From the NCBI GenBank assembly GCA_051746985.1, contig JBNJFP010000007.1, forward strand, positions 42,319-106,318: a DNA stretch of 64,000 nt, read 5' to 3'. The notes below the pieces were generated by a model, which ran no database searches, was not told the DNA's origin, and saw nothing but the letters and a program-made list of their open reading frames with translations. This DNA comes from Fodinibius sp051746985 (lineage in GTDB: Bacteria; Bacteroidota; Rhodothermia; Balneolales; Balneolaceae). Positions 35,863 to 45,863 of this stretch are shown piece by piece. Made by a program: the position numbers and the translations under genes. Position 1 is the first letter of the stretch, and the number at the start of each line of letters is the position of its first letter.

Positions 35863-36784
35863 TACATATTATGAGCATCAGCCGGTACTGCTGGAAGAAT
35901 CCGTAAACTACTTGATTACGGATGCCAGCGGGATCTATATCGATGCGACCCTTGGCGGTGGTGGACACAGCCTGGCATTGTTATCTCACTTAAACAACGA
36001 CGCGCAACTTATTGGTATTGATCAGGATGACGAAGCCCTTGCGGCAGCAAATACACGCATTGGCGACGACAAGCGATTTTCTTCCATAAAAGGCAATTTC
36101 GGTTACCTCTCCAGGCTATTACCCCCAGAACTTAATGGAGAGGTAGCCGGAATCCTTCTTGACCTTGGCGTTTCGACCCATCAAATAACGGAAGCCGAGC
36201 GCGGATTTACCTTTCAGGAAGAAGGTCCACTCGATATGCGCATGAGTAACCTCCGTGGTATAACAGCATACCAGGTTGTTAACGAATACTCCTACGAAGA
36301 TTTGCGCGATGTCATCTATCACTACGGTGAAGAACGCAACAGTCGAAAAATTGCACGTAAAATTATTGATCGCCGCCCTATAGAAACAACTACCGAACTC
36401 CGCGATGCCGTGGAAGCCGTTGTTAAAGGTCAATACCAGATTAAAAGTGTGGCTCGTGTATTTCAGGGTATCCGTATCGAGGTTAATCGAGAACTGGATA
36501 TGCTTCGAAACGTATTAGAACAATCGCTCGATGCCCTTAAAATAAATGGACGCATTGTAGCTATCAGCTATCACTCGCTGGAAGATCGTATCGTCAAGAA
36601 GTTTTTTAAGGCTGGCAATCACGAGGGAAAAATCGAAAAAGATTTTTATGGCAATCCGCTGTCTCCCATTGAAGAAATTTCAGGCGGAATTATTCGTCCC
36701 ACAGAAGAAGAGATTGAGCGCAATCCCGCAGCACGGAGCGCTAAAATGCGCGTAGCCCAGAAGATAAATCCACCGGAGGTGTAA
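35837..36784 (+). CDS. rsmH: 16S rRNA (cytosine(1402)-N4)-methyltransferase
   Basis: 315 residues. HQPVLLEESVNYL is the family start, YIDATLGGGGHSLALL is the SAM-binding motif I, and DLGVSTHQITEAERGFTFQ and SYHSLEDRIVKKFF are conserved family blocks. It methylates N4 of C1402 in 16S rRNA at the P site. The start at 35837 or at the ATG at 35849 both overlap mraZ, so translation is probably coupled. Confidence 0.96.
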   Translation: MTTIMTNNDTYYEHQPVLLEESVNYLITDASGIYIDATLGGGGHSLALLSHLNNDAQLIGIDQDDEALAAANTRIGDDKRFSSIKGNFGYLSRLLPPELNGEVAGILLDLGVSTHQITEAERGFTFQEEGPLDMRMSNLRGITAYQVVNEYSYEDLRDVIYHYGEERNSRKIARKIIDRRPIETTTELRDAVEAVVKGQYQIKSVARVFQGIRIEVNRELDMLRNVLEQSLDALKINGRIVAISYHSLEDRIVKKFFKAGNHEGKIEKDFYGNPLSPIEEISGGIIRPTEEEIERNPAARSAKMRVAQKINPPEV

Positions 36785-36785
36785 T

Positions 36786-37214
36786 ATGCTCATAAAATCT
36801 CCGATGAAAAAAGATAAGGTGAAGCAAAATCGACGAAAAGAAAATAAAAAATCGTCGAAGAGGTCGAATCGTACTCTTATAAACAAAAGTAACGGCCATA
36901 AAAAGAACAACAGCAAAAGAAAGTCTAAAAAAAGACTCAGATTCCCAGAGCTTAAACCCTGGAAAATAATTGTGGGTGCCATTGTCGTGGGTGTACTGGG
37001 TATTGTGTACCTAAATCATGTTTTTGCCACCCAGGAGTTATTGCGCGAAGTAAACCAGCTTGAAGCCGAATATAATCGCGTGCAGCGTATGCATACCGAT
37101 CACAAACTTATCTATGATCAAATGATTGGTCCGGCTGAAATTTATGAAAACGCAAAAGATGCAGGTTTCATCAATGGCGGACCTGCAGAAAAAGTGATTG
37201 AGGTGGAAAAGTAA
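36786..37214 (+). CDS. ftsL: FtsL-like cell division protein
   Basis: 142 residues. A very basic N-terminal tail (about residues 8-55, rich in Lys, Arg, Asn and Ser) is followed by a single membrane helix (IIVGAIVVGVLGIVYLNHVFA, about 62-82) and a short leucine-zipper-like coiled coil (ELLREVNQLEAEYNRV). It is identified as FtsL by its shape and position between rsmH and ftsI, because FtsL sequences are poorly conserved. The family usually has a short cytoplasmic tail, so the 60-residue basic tail is unusual. It starts one base after rsmH and abuts ftsI. Confidence 0.7.
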   Translation: MLIKSPMKKDKVKQNRRKENKKSSKRSNRTLINKSNGHKKNNSKRKSKKRLRFPELKPWKIIVGAIVVGVLGIVYLNHVFATQELLREVNQLEAEYNRVQRMHTDHKLIYDQMIGPAEIYENAKDAGFINGGPAEKVIEVEK

Positions 37215-39380
37215 ATGAACACTACGCGCTCCGCCATATCAAACAGAATGTACATGGTTTTTGGGCTGGTACTATTGGTGCCTTTTGCTATCGGCTTGCA
37301 ACTGATTCGGGTTAACTTCTGGGAAGGCGACGAACTGCGTAAGCTATGGAACGAGCAAGCTATTGACTATATCTCCATTCCGGCTCAACGTGGTAACATT
37401 TATGGCCAGAACGGCAGCCTGCTCGCTACTAACAATGTTGTTTACAAGGTAGCGCTTGATCCTAAAATTGACGGACTTACCAGCGATCAAATACGTCAGC
37501 TTTGCGATACATTGGCACGTTATACTCCCAAAACTTCAGATCATTATTGGCAAAAAATTCAGCAGGCCTCACAAAATTCCAGGTATGTTGTTTTAGATAA
37601 AAATATTGATACCGAAGCTAATGAAGCCCTGCGCGAACTCAATATTCGTGGCGTAATCCTCGAGGAGGAATACAAGCGGAAGTATAACTTTGGATCGCTG
37701 GCAGCCCATACCCTTGGTTTTGTAAATCACGATATTATTGGGATGACGGGGCTTGAAAAAAAGTACGATGATCAGCTTCGGGGTGAAGACGGTGTACAGC
37801 AGGTACGTCGCGATCGCAATGGACGCATTTACGCCTATTTGGGCGCTCCGCGAAAACAGCCGCAACAGGGACTTTCCCTTCACACCACTATTGATGCCCA
37901 CATACAAGCCATTTTAGAAGAAGAACTTAAAGCCGGGATTGAGAACACCAGATCCACCAGCGGTTCTGCAATTGTTATGGATCCCCAAACAGGAGCCATC
38001 AAAGCGATGGCTAATTTTCCCACATTCAATCCCAACAATCCTGCATCCCTTAATAAAGAGAACCGCAGGAACTTTGCGATCTCGGATATGATCGAGCCCG
38101 GCTCTACTTTTAAACTCGTAACAGCCATTGCTGCAACAGAACAGCAAAAAGTGGAGTTTGAGGAACAGTTTGAAACTCCCGAAGACGGCATGACAAAAAT
38201 CCATGGTCAGTGGATGCGCGATCACGAACCGCTGGGTACGTTATCATTTCCACAGGTAATCCAGAAATCATCCAACGTGGCCACTGCCCAAATCGCTATG
38301 CGGCTCTCGAAAGATGCCTTTTATCAATATGCACGAAATCTCGGTTTTGGAACCCCCACCAACATTGATCTGCCTAACGAAGAAACGGGGCGGCTGCCCA
38401 AACCCTACGAATGGAGCAGCGTTAGCCTGCCGTGGATGTCGATAGGCTACGAAGTGCAAACAACTCCTCTACAGATGGCCCAAGCCTATGCCGCCTTTGC
38501 AAATAAGGGAACCATGATGCGTCCTTATGTGGTGGAAAAGGTAGTGGACAACCAAAATAATACCGTTTCGAAAAACAAGGCCACTCCTGTCCGAAAAATT
38601 GCTGAAGAATCTACTATCGAAAAGCTCTATCCCATTTTTAAGGATGTGGTTTCCGATTCAGGCACCGCAGATCTTGCCCAGGTAAACGGACTATCTATTG
38701 TTGGAAAAACCGGAACGGCCCAAAAATACATCAGCGGCCAATACCGCAATGAGTACCGATCTTCATTTATAGGTGTTTTCCCGGCGGATGACCCCAAATA
38801 TGTTGCCCTCGTCGTCTTAGATGATCCCGATACTTATCCCCCATACGGCGGCGTTACCGCTGGACCTATTTTCCGGGAAACGGCCAAGCGAATTGCAGGC
38901 CTCGATAATGAAATTGAAAAACACATTTTAGAACAGGAACAAGAAGTTGAAAACTGGGCTTTTACTCCTAACGTAACGGGATTAACAAGTGAAGAAGCCC
39001 AAGTACTGCTCCGCAAACAACAGGTTTCATTCGAAACTACCGGAGAAGGCCGTTGGATTGTAGGGCAATCTCCATCGTCGGGAAAAGAACTTTTAGCTGG
39101 AGAAAAATTAACTCTCACATTATCAGACTCTATTTCTGAAGACGAAATCCAGGAGTTGCCCGAAGGATATTCCGTCATCCCCGATGTAGGAGGCATGAGT
39201 ATGCGTAAAGCAATGCTGCTTTTGAACAGCAGAGGCTTCGAAACAGAAATGATTGGTTCGGGAACCGTATATAACCAATTTCCACGTCCCGGCGACAAAA
39301 TGAAGCAAGGACGATCGGTAACAATCCGGGGTAAAGCGAAACCACTAAAATCATTAACAGCCAATAGCGCAACGAAGTGA
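37215..39380 (+). CDS. ftsI: Division-specific peptidoglycan transpeptidase with PASTA domains
   Basis: 721 residues, class B penicillin-binding protein. A membrane anchor (about 14-34) is followed by the pedestal domain (PAQRGNIYGQNGSLLATN) and the transpeptidase with Ser297 in EPGSTFKLV, QKSSNVATAQ (SxN) and Lys498 in VGKTGTAQK. Two PASTA-like domains occupy about residues 575-710 (FTPNVTGLTSEEAQVLL and SVIPDVGGMSMRKAMLLL), which many gram-negative FtsI proteins lack. It cross-links septal peptidoglycan. Its stop overlaps the murE GTG start. Confidence 0.94.
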   Translation: MNTTRSAISNRMYMVFGLVLLVPFAIGLQLIRVNFWEGDELRKLWNEQAIDYISIPAQRGNIYGQNGSLLATNNVVYKVALDPKIDGLTSDQIRQLCDTLARYTPKTSDHYWQKIQQASQNSRYVVLDKNIDTEANEALRELNIRGVILEEEYKRKYNFGSLAAHTLGFVNHDIIGMTGLEKKYDDQLRGEDGVQQVRRDRNGRIYAYLGAPRKQPQQGLSLHTTIDAHIQAILEEELKAGIENTRSTSGSAIVMDPQTGAIKAMANFPTFNPNNPASLNKENRRNFAISDMIEPGSTFKLVTAIAATEQQKVEFEEQFETPEDGMTKIHGQWMRDHEPLGTLSFPQVIQKSSNVATAQIAMRLSKDAFYQYARNLGFGTPTNIDLPNEETGRLPKPYEWSSVSLPWMSIGYEVQTTPLQMAQAYAAFANKGTMMRPYVVEKVVDNQNNTVSKNKATPVRKIAEESTIEKLYPIFKDVVSDSGTADLAQVNGLSIVGKTGTAQKYISGQYRNEYRSSFIGVFPADDPKYVALVVLDDPDTYPPYGGVTAGPIFRETAKRIAGLDNEIEKHILEQEQEVENWAFTPNVTGLTSEEAQVLLRKQQVSFETTGEGRWIVGQSPSSGKELLAGEKLTLTLSDSISEDEIQELPEGYSVIPDVGGMSMRKAMLLLNSRGFETEMIGSGTVYNQFPRPGDKMKQGRSVTIRGKAKPLKSLTANSATK

Positions 39381-40858
39381 CCGTCAAAAAACTCATATCA
39401 CTTTGCAAACCCATCGAGGTCTCCGGACCGAAGCCGACTACCATTGGTATGCTTCGGAATGATTCCCGGAAGGTTGAGCCCGGGGATGTATTTATTGCGA
39501 TCAAAGGCTACCGGGTTGACGGCCATTCCTTTATTGACGATGCTATCTCTAACGGAGCTTCGGTAATTATTTGCGAGCAGCCCTTTCATTCTGATAATAA
39601 GGTATGTGTAATCGAAGTAGCAGATACCCGGTCATTAATTGGTCCTCTGGCACAAGCATTTTATGACGATCCCGCACAAAAATTAACGCTGATCGGTATC
39701 ACGGGCACCAATGGTAAAACAACGGTTGCCACGCTGGTATATCAAACCTTGCAAAAGCTGGGCGCCACGCCCTCAATGCTGGGAACGGTAGCCAAATATA
39801 TCGGCAGTAAAAAGTTAGCAAGTAGTCTCACTACTTCCGACCCGATTGAACTGGCATACGATCTATCTCGAATGGTTAAGGCCGGATCAACGCATGTGGT
39901 AATGGAAGTTTCTTCGCATGCTTTGGACCAACAGCGGGTAAGAGGACTCGATTTTAAGGTTGCCGCTTTTACCAACCTCAGCCACGATCATCTTGATTAT
40001 CACAAAGACCTAAAATCATATTCCGGGGCAAAGAAATTGCTGTTCGACCGACTTAATGCCGATGCCACAGCCGTGGTCAATGGCGATGACGAGAAATGCA
40101 GTTATATGGTGATGGATTGTCCAGCCAGAATTATTGACTTCAGCTTTAAACAAGCACTTGCCGCCGACTGTCAGGTGCTTTCAAATACAATGGATGGATT
40201 AGTCATCCGCGTAGATAAAACCGTGATTGAAAGTCCACTGGTGGGTACTTTTAATGCTTACAACCTGGCACAGGCATTTTTAATATGTCGGGCGCTGGGA
40301 TATGAAACGAAAAAGGTAAAAAAAGCACTGGAGGCCGCCACCGGAGCAGCCGGGCGACTGGAGCGCGTCAAGGGATCAGAAAAGGAAGAAAACCCCATTG
40401 TATTGGTGGATTATGCCCATACCCCGGATGCGCTTGAAAACGTCGCATCTACTCTGTTCCAGATTAAAGGCGACCATCAGAAGTTGTACATTATTTTCGG
40501 TTGTGGCGGCAACCGCGACACCTCCAAGCGACCCAAAATGGCGAAAATTGCCGAACAATATGGCGACCGCGTTATCGTCACTTCCGACAATCCCCGTGAT
40601 GAAGATCCCGATGCGATTATCGATGACATTATGCCTGGATTTGAACATCCCGATAAAGTCGAGCGCATCACCGAGCGCCAAAAAGCCATTGAACAAACCA
40701 TTTACGACGCTGACGCCAATACCATGATTTTAATTGCTGGTAAAGGGCACGAGACCTATCAGGAAATAAAAGGCGAGCGACACGATTTTGACGATCGCGC
40801 TATGGCCCGACAAGCATTAGGAAAGCGACATCGGAACACTAAAAACGGGGGTACCTAA
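39377..40858 (+). CDS. murE: UDP-MurNAc-L-Ala-D-Glu:meso-diaminopimelate ligase
   Basis: 493 residues. ITGTNGKTTVATLVYQTL is the ATP-binding loop, YAHTPDALENV a Mur-ligase signature, and DNPR at 404-407 (TSDNPRDEDP) the motif that selects meso-diaminopimelate over lysine, so the wall is of A1-gamma type. The start is GTG at 39377, inside the ftsI stop codon (overlap of four bases). It is followed by mraY with one base of overlap. murF, which usually sits between them, is missing. Confidence 0.96.
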   Translation: MTVKKLISLCKPIEVSGPKPTTIGMLRNDSRKVEPGDVFIAIKGYRVDGHSFIDDAISNGASVIICEQPFHSDNKVCVIEVADTRSLIGPLAQAFYDDPAQKLTLIGITGTNGKTTVATLVYQTLQKLGATPSMLGTVAKYIGSKKLASSLTTSDPIELAYDLSRMVKAGSTHVVMEVSSHALDQQRVRGLDFKVAAFTNLSHDHLDYHKDLKSYSGAKKLLFDRLNADATAVVNGDDEKCSYMVMDCPARIIDFSFKQALAADCQVLSNTMDGLVIRVDKTVIESPLVGTFNAYNLAQAFLICRALGYETKKVKKALEAATGAAGRLERVKGSEKEENPIVLVDYAHTPDALENVASTLFQIKGDHQKLYIIFGCGGNRDTSKRPKMAKIAEQYGDRVIVTSDNPRDEDPDAIIDDIMPGFEHPDKVERITERQKAIEQTIYDADANTMILIAGKGHETYQEIKGERHDFDDRAMARQALGKRHRNTKNGGT

Positions 40859-41994
40859 TGCTATACGAACTCTTAAATTGGTTAGAAGTTACATACGAAC
40901 CTCCGGGTTTTGGAGCCTTTGAATTTATCACCACCCGCGCCGCTATCGCTGCGGCCATGGCGTTGTTTATCAGCGTGATGATTGGCCGACGCATCATTGA
41001 TTGGCTTGAAAAAATGCAGCTCCAGGAAGTAATACGCGAAGATATCGGACTCGATTCGCACCTCGGCAAAGCCCATACGCCCACTATGGGAGGAATCATA
41101 ATTTTACTGGCCGTACTTATCCCCGCTGCCTTCTGGATGAAGATGGACAGCGTTTATACATGGATGATTATCCTCGTCACCCTCATTTTGGGCATCGTCG
41201 GCTTTATTGATGATTATATAAAAGTAGTTAAAAAAGACAAATCTGGCCTCAGCGGGAAATTTAAAGTAGCAGGGCAAGTATCTGTAGGATTGATCCTCGG
41301 GCTAACACTTTATTTCTGGCCTGATTTTCAAGAGTTCAACACTCTTTCAACCGTTCCCTTTTTGAAAAATGTGAATATTGACTATGCCATTTTAGGCGAA
41401 GCACTTGGATGGATTATTTACATCCCCATGGTCATTTTCGTAATCACCGCAGTAAGCAACGCCGTCAACTTAACCGATGGACTCGATGGACTGGCGGCAG
41501 GCACTTCGGCTATTGCCGGACTTATTCTCGGCATTTTTGCCTACGTATCGGGACGAACCGACTTTTCCGACTTTCTGGATATCATTTATCTGCCCGGCTC
41601 GGGAGAACTCACCATTTTCTGTGCTTCACTGGTGGGAGCCTGCATGGGATTCTTATGGTACAATGCGCATCCTGCATCCGTTTTTATGGGGGATACCGGA
41701 TCACTGGCCCTGGGCGGATCGTTTGGCGCTATTGCCCTGATGCTGCACAAAGAACTTTTACTGCCTATTATTTGTGGAATCTTTTTTGTAGAAACCGTTT
41801 CTGTCATCATTCAAACAACCTATTTCAAATACACCAAAAAGAAATACGGCGAAGGCAAACGCGTCTTTTTGATGACGCCCATTCATCATCACTTTGAGAA
41901 AAAAGGATTGCCGGAGTCCAAAATTGTAGTTCGTTTCTGGATTATCGCCGTGCTCCTTGGAATTCTAAGCCTGCTAACCCTGAAACTGCGATGA
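40858..41994 (+). CDS. mraY: Phospho-MurNAc-pentapeptide transferase
   Basis: 378 residues, ten membrane helices. THLGKAHTPTMGG (seen as HLGKAHTPTMGGI), DDYIKVVKKDKSGLSGKFK with the paired Asp, NAVNLTDGLDGLA and HHHFEKKGLPES are the catalytic loops of the family. It links UDP-MurNAc-pentapeptide to undecaprenyl phosphate to make lipid I at the inner membrane. It overlaps murD by four bases. Confidence 0.97.
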   Translation: MLYELLNWLEVTYEPPGFGAFEFITTRAAIAAAMALFISVMIGRRIIDWLEKMQLQEVIREDIGLDSHLGKAHTPTMGGIIILLAVLIPAAFWMKMDSVYTWMIILVTLILGIVGFIDDYIKVVKKDKSGLSGKFKVAGQVSVGLILGLTLYFWPDFQEFNTLSTVPFLKNVNIDYAILGEALGWIIYIPMVIFVITAVSNAVNLTDGLDGLAAGTSAIAGLILGIFAYVSGRTDFSDFLDIIYLPGSGELTIFCASLVGACMGFLWYNAHPASVFMGDTGSLALGGSFGAIALMLHKELLLPIICGIFFVETVSVIIQTTYFKYTKKKYGEGKRVFLMTPIHHHFEKKGLPESKIVVRFWIIAVLLGILSLLTLKLR

Positions 41995-43358
41995 GAAAAG
42001 TGGTAAATAAACATATCGTTGTTGTAGGAGCTGCCCGAAGTGGGCTGGCTGTGGCTTCGCTGCTAAAGCGTAAGGGGGCCCGGGTATTTGTGACGGATCA
42101 CGGAGCTATTGCCGATTCTACAAAAGAAAAACTACAGAAATCAGAAATCCCATTTGAAGAAAACGGGCATAGTCCAAAAGCTGAAAAAGCAGATTTCCTG
42201 GTTGTAAGTCCGGGCGTGCCCACAGAAGCACCATTGGTTCAAACATACTTGTCAGCTGGTAAAGAAGTGTTTTCTGAGATGGAAATCGCCAGCTGGTTTA
42301 ATAAATCTGACATCGTAGCGGTAACGGGCAGCAACGGCAAAACAACCGTTACCAACTGGCTGGATCATACCTGGCAAAAAGCAGGTCGCAATCATATTAC
42401 AGCCGGCAATATCGGCCAGGCCTTTTCTGATCAAATCGAGAACACAACTGAACATGGTGAAGCGCTGTTAGAAGTCAGCAGCTTTCAGCTTGATCATATT
42501 GACACCTTCAGGCCACATATCAGCCTGCTTCTAAATATTACTCCGGATCATTTGGACCGCTATAATGACCAACTTGCTGCCTACGCAGCATCGAAGTTTC
42601 GGATCACCGAAAATCAAACCGGTGCCGACTTGTTCATCTATAATTATGATGATCCTACCATTGCCAGCCATGTCGAATCCCTTAAAAAAAAAGAACAAGC
42701 TCCACGCCTGCTGGCTTTTTCGAACAGCAGAGAGATCAAAGAATCCGACGGGGCATTTATTCGAAATCAACACATCATTCTCAAATTCAACAAAGAAGAA
42801 GAGGTACTGATGCCAACTAAGGATATTCAACTTAACGGTAAACATAATTTAAGCAATGGACTTGCTACAGCCCTTGCGGCCCGGGCTTCTGAAATTAAAA
42901 GCGATGTGATTCGCGAAAGCCTGCGCACTTTTGAAGGGGTGGAACACCGTCTTGAGCATGTACGGACGGTCAACGGTGTCACTTATGTCAACGATAGCAA
43001 AGCCACCAACATAAATGCCGTCTGGTATGCACTGGACAGCTTTAACGTTCCGCTGACCCTAATTCTGGGCGGTCGGGACAAAGGGAATGATTATGAAGAA
43101 CTTGTGGACCAAATCCGCGAAAAAGTACACACTGTTATTGCTATTGGAGAAGCGCGGCCAATGATTGAAGAGCAGCTAAAATCAGTTGTCCCAAATTTTA
43201 AAACAGTCAACACTATGAACGAGGCTGTTCGAACAGCTAAAAAAGGAGCCAAACGTGGCGAAGTGGTACTGCTAAGCCCTGCATGCTCCTCTTTTGATAT
43301 GTACGATAATTATGAACACCGAGGTAATGAATTTAAAAAAGCGGTAAACCGACTGTAA
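41991..43358 (+). CDS. murD: UDP-MurNAc-L-alanine:D-glutamate ligase
   Basis: 455 residues. The N-terminal Rossmann part (IVVVGAARSGLAVASLL) binds UDP-MurNAc-L-Ala. VAVTGSNGKTTVTNWL is the ATP loop, LNITPDHLDRY and LEHVRTVNGVTYVNDSKATN the Mur-ligase signatures, and LSPACSSFDMYDNYEHRG the family-specific end. It is coupled to mraY by a four-base overlap. A 65-base gap with a hairpin separates it from ftsW. Confidence 0.97.
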   Translation: MRKVVNKHIVVVGAARSGLAVASLLKRKGARVFVTDHGAIADSTKEKLQKSEIPFEENGHSPKAEKADFLVVSPGVPTEAPLVQTYLSAGKEVFSEMEIASWFNKSDIVAVTGSNGKTTVTNWLDHTWQKAGRNHITAGNIGQAFSDQIENTTEHGEALLEVSSFQLDHIDTFRPHISLLLNITPDHLDRYNDQLAAYAASKFRITENQTGADLFIYNYDDPTIASHVESLKKKEQAPRLLAFSNSREIKESDGAFIRNQHIILKFNKEEEVLMPTKDIQLNGKHNLSNGLATALAARASEIKSDVIRESLRTFEGVEHRLEHVRTVNGVTYVNDSKATNINAVWYALDSFNVPLTLILGGRDKGNDYEELVDQIREKVHTVIAIGEARPMIEEQLKSVVPNFKTVNTMNEAVRTAKKGAKRGEVVLLSPACSSFDMYDNYEHRGNEFKKAVNRL

Positions 43359-43374
43359 ATAATCAGTCTTAATT

Positions 43375-43399
43375 TTTCAGCTACATAAAATAGCTGAAA
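43375..43399 (+). other. Hairpin in the murD-ftsW gap
   Basis: Perfect nine-base stem TTTCAGCTA / TAGCTGAAA with a seven-base loop. There is no T-run after it. Confidence 0.55.
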
Positions 43400-43423
43400 G
43401 CTGAAGGTTGAATACACAAAAAT

Positions 43424-44614
43424 ATGCTATACACAACGCCAAATAATAACATATCATCCATTTTGGGCACCAGCCCGGATGACATCGATACGCCAAAGCA
43501 GGGCAGCGATCGCATTCTGCTTATTGCAGTTATCTTGCTGATGGTTATCGGTATCTTGGCTGTCTATTCCTCGATCGCCTATTTTGCCGAAAGCAATCAT
43601 ACCAGTGCCGGCAGCCTGGTTTTTGGCCACGTGGCAAAGCTGGGAATTGCATTTTTGGCTATGCTTATCGCTTCTAAAGTTGACTATCACCTGCTTGCAA
43701 AGTTCAGCAGGCTGGGCGTTGTGTTAAGCTGGATACTACTGATCGCCGTACTTATTTTTGGCACCGAAGTTTTTGGAGCCAAGCGGTCACTGACTATCGG
43801 GGGGATGTCATTTCAACCCTCCTCGCTGGCAATACCTGCCCTGCTGATACACGTTTCTGTTTTATTAGATCGCAAACAAGAATACATCAAAGATTTTAAA
43901 CGTGCCTTTTTGCCCATCATGTTTTGGGTGGTCATTACTTGTGGACTTGTTGGTCTTGAGGATTTTAGTAGTGCCGCCCTTCTTTTTGGCCTGTCACTAC
44001 TGGTAATGTTTGTGGGACGCATAAGCATGACGCAGCTCAGCACCTTGGTGTTGATAGGAGCCATGGGCGCAACTGTTTTAATTTGGCAATCGCCCGAACG
44101 ACAAAGTCGTATCAACGAGTATATTGATCAGGTTGTAGATATCAATAGCACCAATTTTAATATCGAAGAAGGGTATCAGGCCCAACAAGCCCACATCGCC
44201 ATTGCCCAAGGCGAACTTTTCGGCGTAGGTATTGGCAAAAGTACTCAGCGTAATTTTTTACCGGCTCCCTACAACGATTTCATCTTTGCCATCATCGCCG
44301 AAGAGTACGGGATGCTGGGTTCAGGAGCTATCATATTGTTATTTACGGTCATCCTGTTCCGGGGCATTGCAAAAATTGCCAAAAACGCCCCCGACATTGT
44401 AGGCATGCTCATAGCCGTTGGGTGTACCTTAGCGATCGTTTTATATGGATTTATTAATGCCGGAGTAGCCAGTGGGCTGTTGCCGGTAACAGGACTGCCA
44501 ATGCCTTTTGTGAGTTACGGCGGGACCAACATCTTTTTTGCCGGAATTATGATTGGCATCCTTTTGAATATTTCGAAATACGAAAGCAGTAAGAAAGCCG
44601 TGTTTTATGCGTAA
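43424..44614 (+). CDS. ftsW: Septal peptidoglycan glycosyltransferase FtsW
   Basis: 396 residues of the SEDS family, about ten membrane helices. A cytoplasmic N-terminus of about 33 residues precedes the first helix. Conserved segments are the large loop ending YQAQQAHIAIAQGELFGVGIGKS, FIFAIIAEEYGMLG, and GLLPVTGLPMPFVSYGGTN near the end. It polymerises lipid II together with FtsI at the septum. FtsW rather than RodA is inferred from the dcw position. It overlaps the murG ORF by eight bases. Confidence 0.95.
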   Translation: MLYTTPNNNISSILGTSPDDIDTPKQGSDRILLIAVILLMVIGILAVYSSIAYFAESNHTSAGSLVFGHVAKLGIAFLAMLIASKVDYHLLAKFSRLGVVLSWILLIAVLIFGTEVFGAKRSLTIGGMSFQPSSLAIPALLIHVSVLLDRKQEYIKDFKRAFLPIMFWVVITCGLVGLEDFSSAALLFGLSLLVMFVGRISMTQLSTLVLIGAMGATVLIWQSPERQSRINEYIDQVVDINSTNFNIEEGYQAQQAHIAIAQGELFGVGIGKSTQRNFLPAPYNDFIFAIIAEEYGMLGSGAIILLFTVILFRGIAKIAKNAPDIVGMLIAVGCTLAIVLYGFINAGVASGLLPVTGLPMPFVSYGGTNIFFAGIMIGILLNISKYESSKKAVFYA

Positions 44615-45764
44615 TGCTACAAAGAACATATCATCGCACGACGGACCAGACTCCACTGCTATGGGCAAGATAAAAGTGCTCATAGCAGCTGGAGGTACTG
44701 GGGGTCACGTCTATCCGGCTATTTCTATCGCTGATGCACTGCGGGAGCAGGCTCCCGACATCGAAATGCTTTTTGTGGGCACTAAAAATCACATGGAGTG
44801 GCAAACCGTATCTAAAGCAGGATACAATATTACCAGTATATGGATAAGCGGCTTCCATCGTCGGTTGACCCTTAAAAACCTGTTTTTCCCCATAAAACTG
44901 GCTACAAGTATGGTGCAGAGTTTTTCTATCATAAAAAAATTTAACCCCGATCTAGTTATTTCATGCGGGGGATATGTAGCCGGTCCGGTGGGTTGGGTAG
45001 CCACAAAAGTTGGTGCTCCGCTTGTGATACAAGAGCAAAATAGTTTCCCCGGAGTTACCAATCGTCTGCTGGGCAAACATGCTGAGCTTATTTTCACAGC
45101 TTTTGAGGATGCCCGAAAATATTTCCCGACCAACAAGGTTCAACTTTCAGGTAATCCCACAAGAAAATCGCTTAGTCAGGCAGACCGAAAACAGGCCTTG
45201 CAATCATTTGATTTTAGCGGCGACAAAAAAACGCTGTTGATTATTGGTGGAAGCGGCGGAGCCCGAAGTATCAATCAAGCGATGCAAAAACATATTGAAA
45301 CACTTCACAATGATTTTGGACTACAAATAATCTGGCAGTGTGGTAAGCGCTATTACGATATGCTTCGTCGGGATATTCATCCCCGTGATTATAAAAACCT
45401 GCGTTTGAAAGATTTTATCCATGATATGCCAGCCGCTTACGCTGCGGCGGATCTGGCCATTAGCAGAGCCGGGGCACTTTCCTGCTCAGAGCTGGCTCTG
45501 ACGGGAAAACCGAGTATCCTCGTACCATCACCAAATGTGGCAGGCGACCATCAGACAAAAAATGCACAATCGATGGTTAATAATGGTGCCGCCAAATTAT
45601 TAACCGATAATCAATTAGAAAAAGAGCTTGCAAATACGGTAACAGAAATTATTAATGATGACCAAAAATTGAACGACATGAGTAAGGCCGCTCGACAGTT
45701 GGCCAGACCCGATGCAGCCGAAGAAATCGCAACCAAAATTTTAAAACTGGTTAAAACAAAATAA
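44607..45764 (+). CDS. murG: UDP-GlcNAc:lipid I N-acetylglucosaminyltransferase
   Basis: 385 residues, GT28 fold. VLIAAGGTGGHVYPA is the N-terminal glycine-rich loop, VISCGGYVAGPVG and IQEQNSFPGVTNRLL are acceptor-side motifs, IIGGSGGARSINQAM and ISRAGALSCSELALTGKPSILVPSP form the UDP-GlcNAc site. It converts lipid I to lipid II. The longest frame starts at 44607 inside ftsW; the ATG at 44661 lies just before the conserved domain and may be the true start, because the first 18 residues look unstructured. Confidence 0.95.
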   Translation: MRNATKNISSHDGPDSTAMGKIKVLIAAGGTGGHVYPAISIADALREQAPDIEMLFVGTKNHMEWQTVSKAGYNITSIWISGFHRRLTLKNLFFPIKLATSMVQSFSIIKKFNPDLVISCGGYVAGPVGWVATKVGAPLVIQEQNSFPGVTNRLLGKHAELIFTAFEDARKYFPTNKVQLSGNPTRKSLSQADRKQALQSFDFSGDKKTLLIIGGSGGARSINQAMQKHIETLHNDFGLQIIWQCGKRYYDMLRRDIHPRDYKNLRLKDFIHDMPAAYAAADLAISRAGALSCSELALTGKPSILVPSPNVAGDHQTKNAQSMVNNGAAKLLTDNQLEKELANTVTEIINDDQKLNDMSKAARQLARPDAAEEIATKILKLVKTK

Positions 45765-45769
45765 ATGCT

Positions 45770-45838
45770 GTCATCCTGAATTTATTTCAGGATCTAAATG
45801 ATCCTGTTGTATAGACGCTGAAACAAGTTCAGCATGAC
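45770..45838. repeat. Double palindromic repeat between murG and murC
   Basis: Two units: GTCATCCTGAATTT..TTTCAGGATC (45770-45794) and GACGCTGAAACAAG..TTCAGCATGAC (45814-45838). Each is an imperfect palindrome. The outer arms GTCATCCTGAA and TTCAGCATGAC also pair with one mismatch, so the whole element can fold as a cruciform. Confidence 0.8.
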
Positions 45839-45863
45839 ATGCTCGAAATAGAATAAGTACAAA

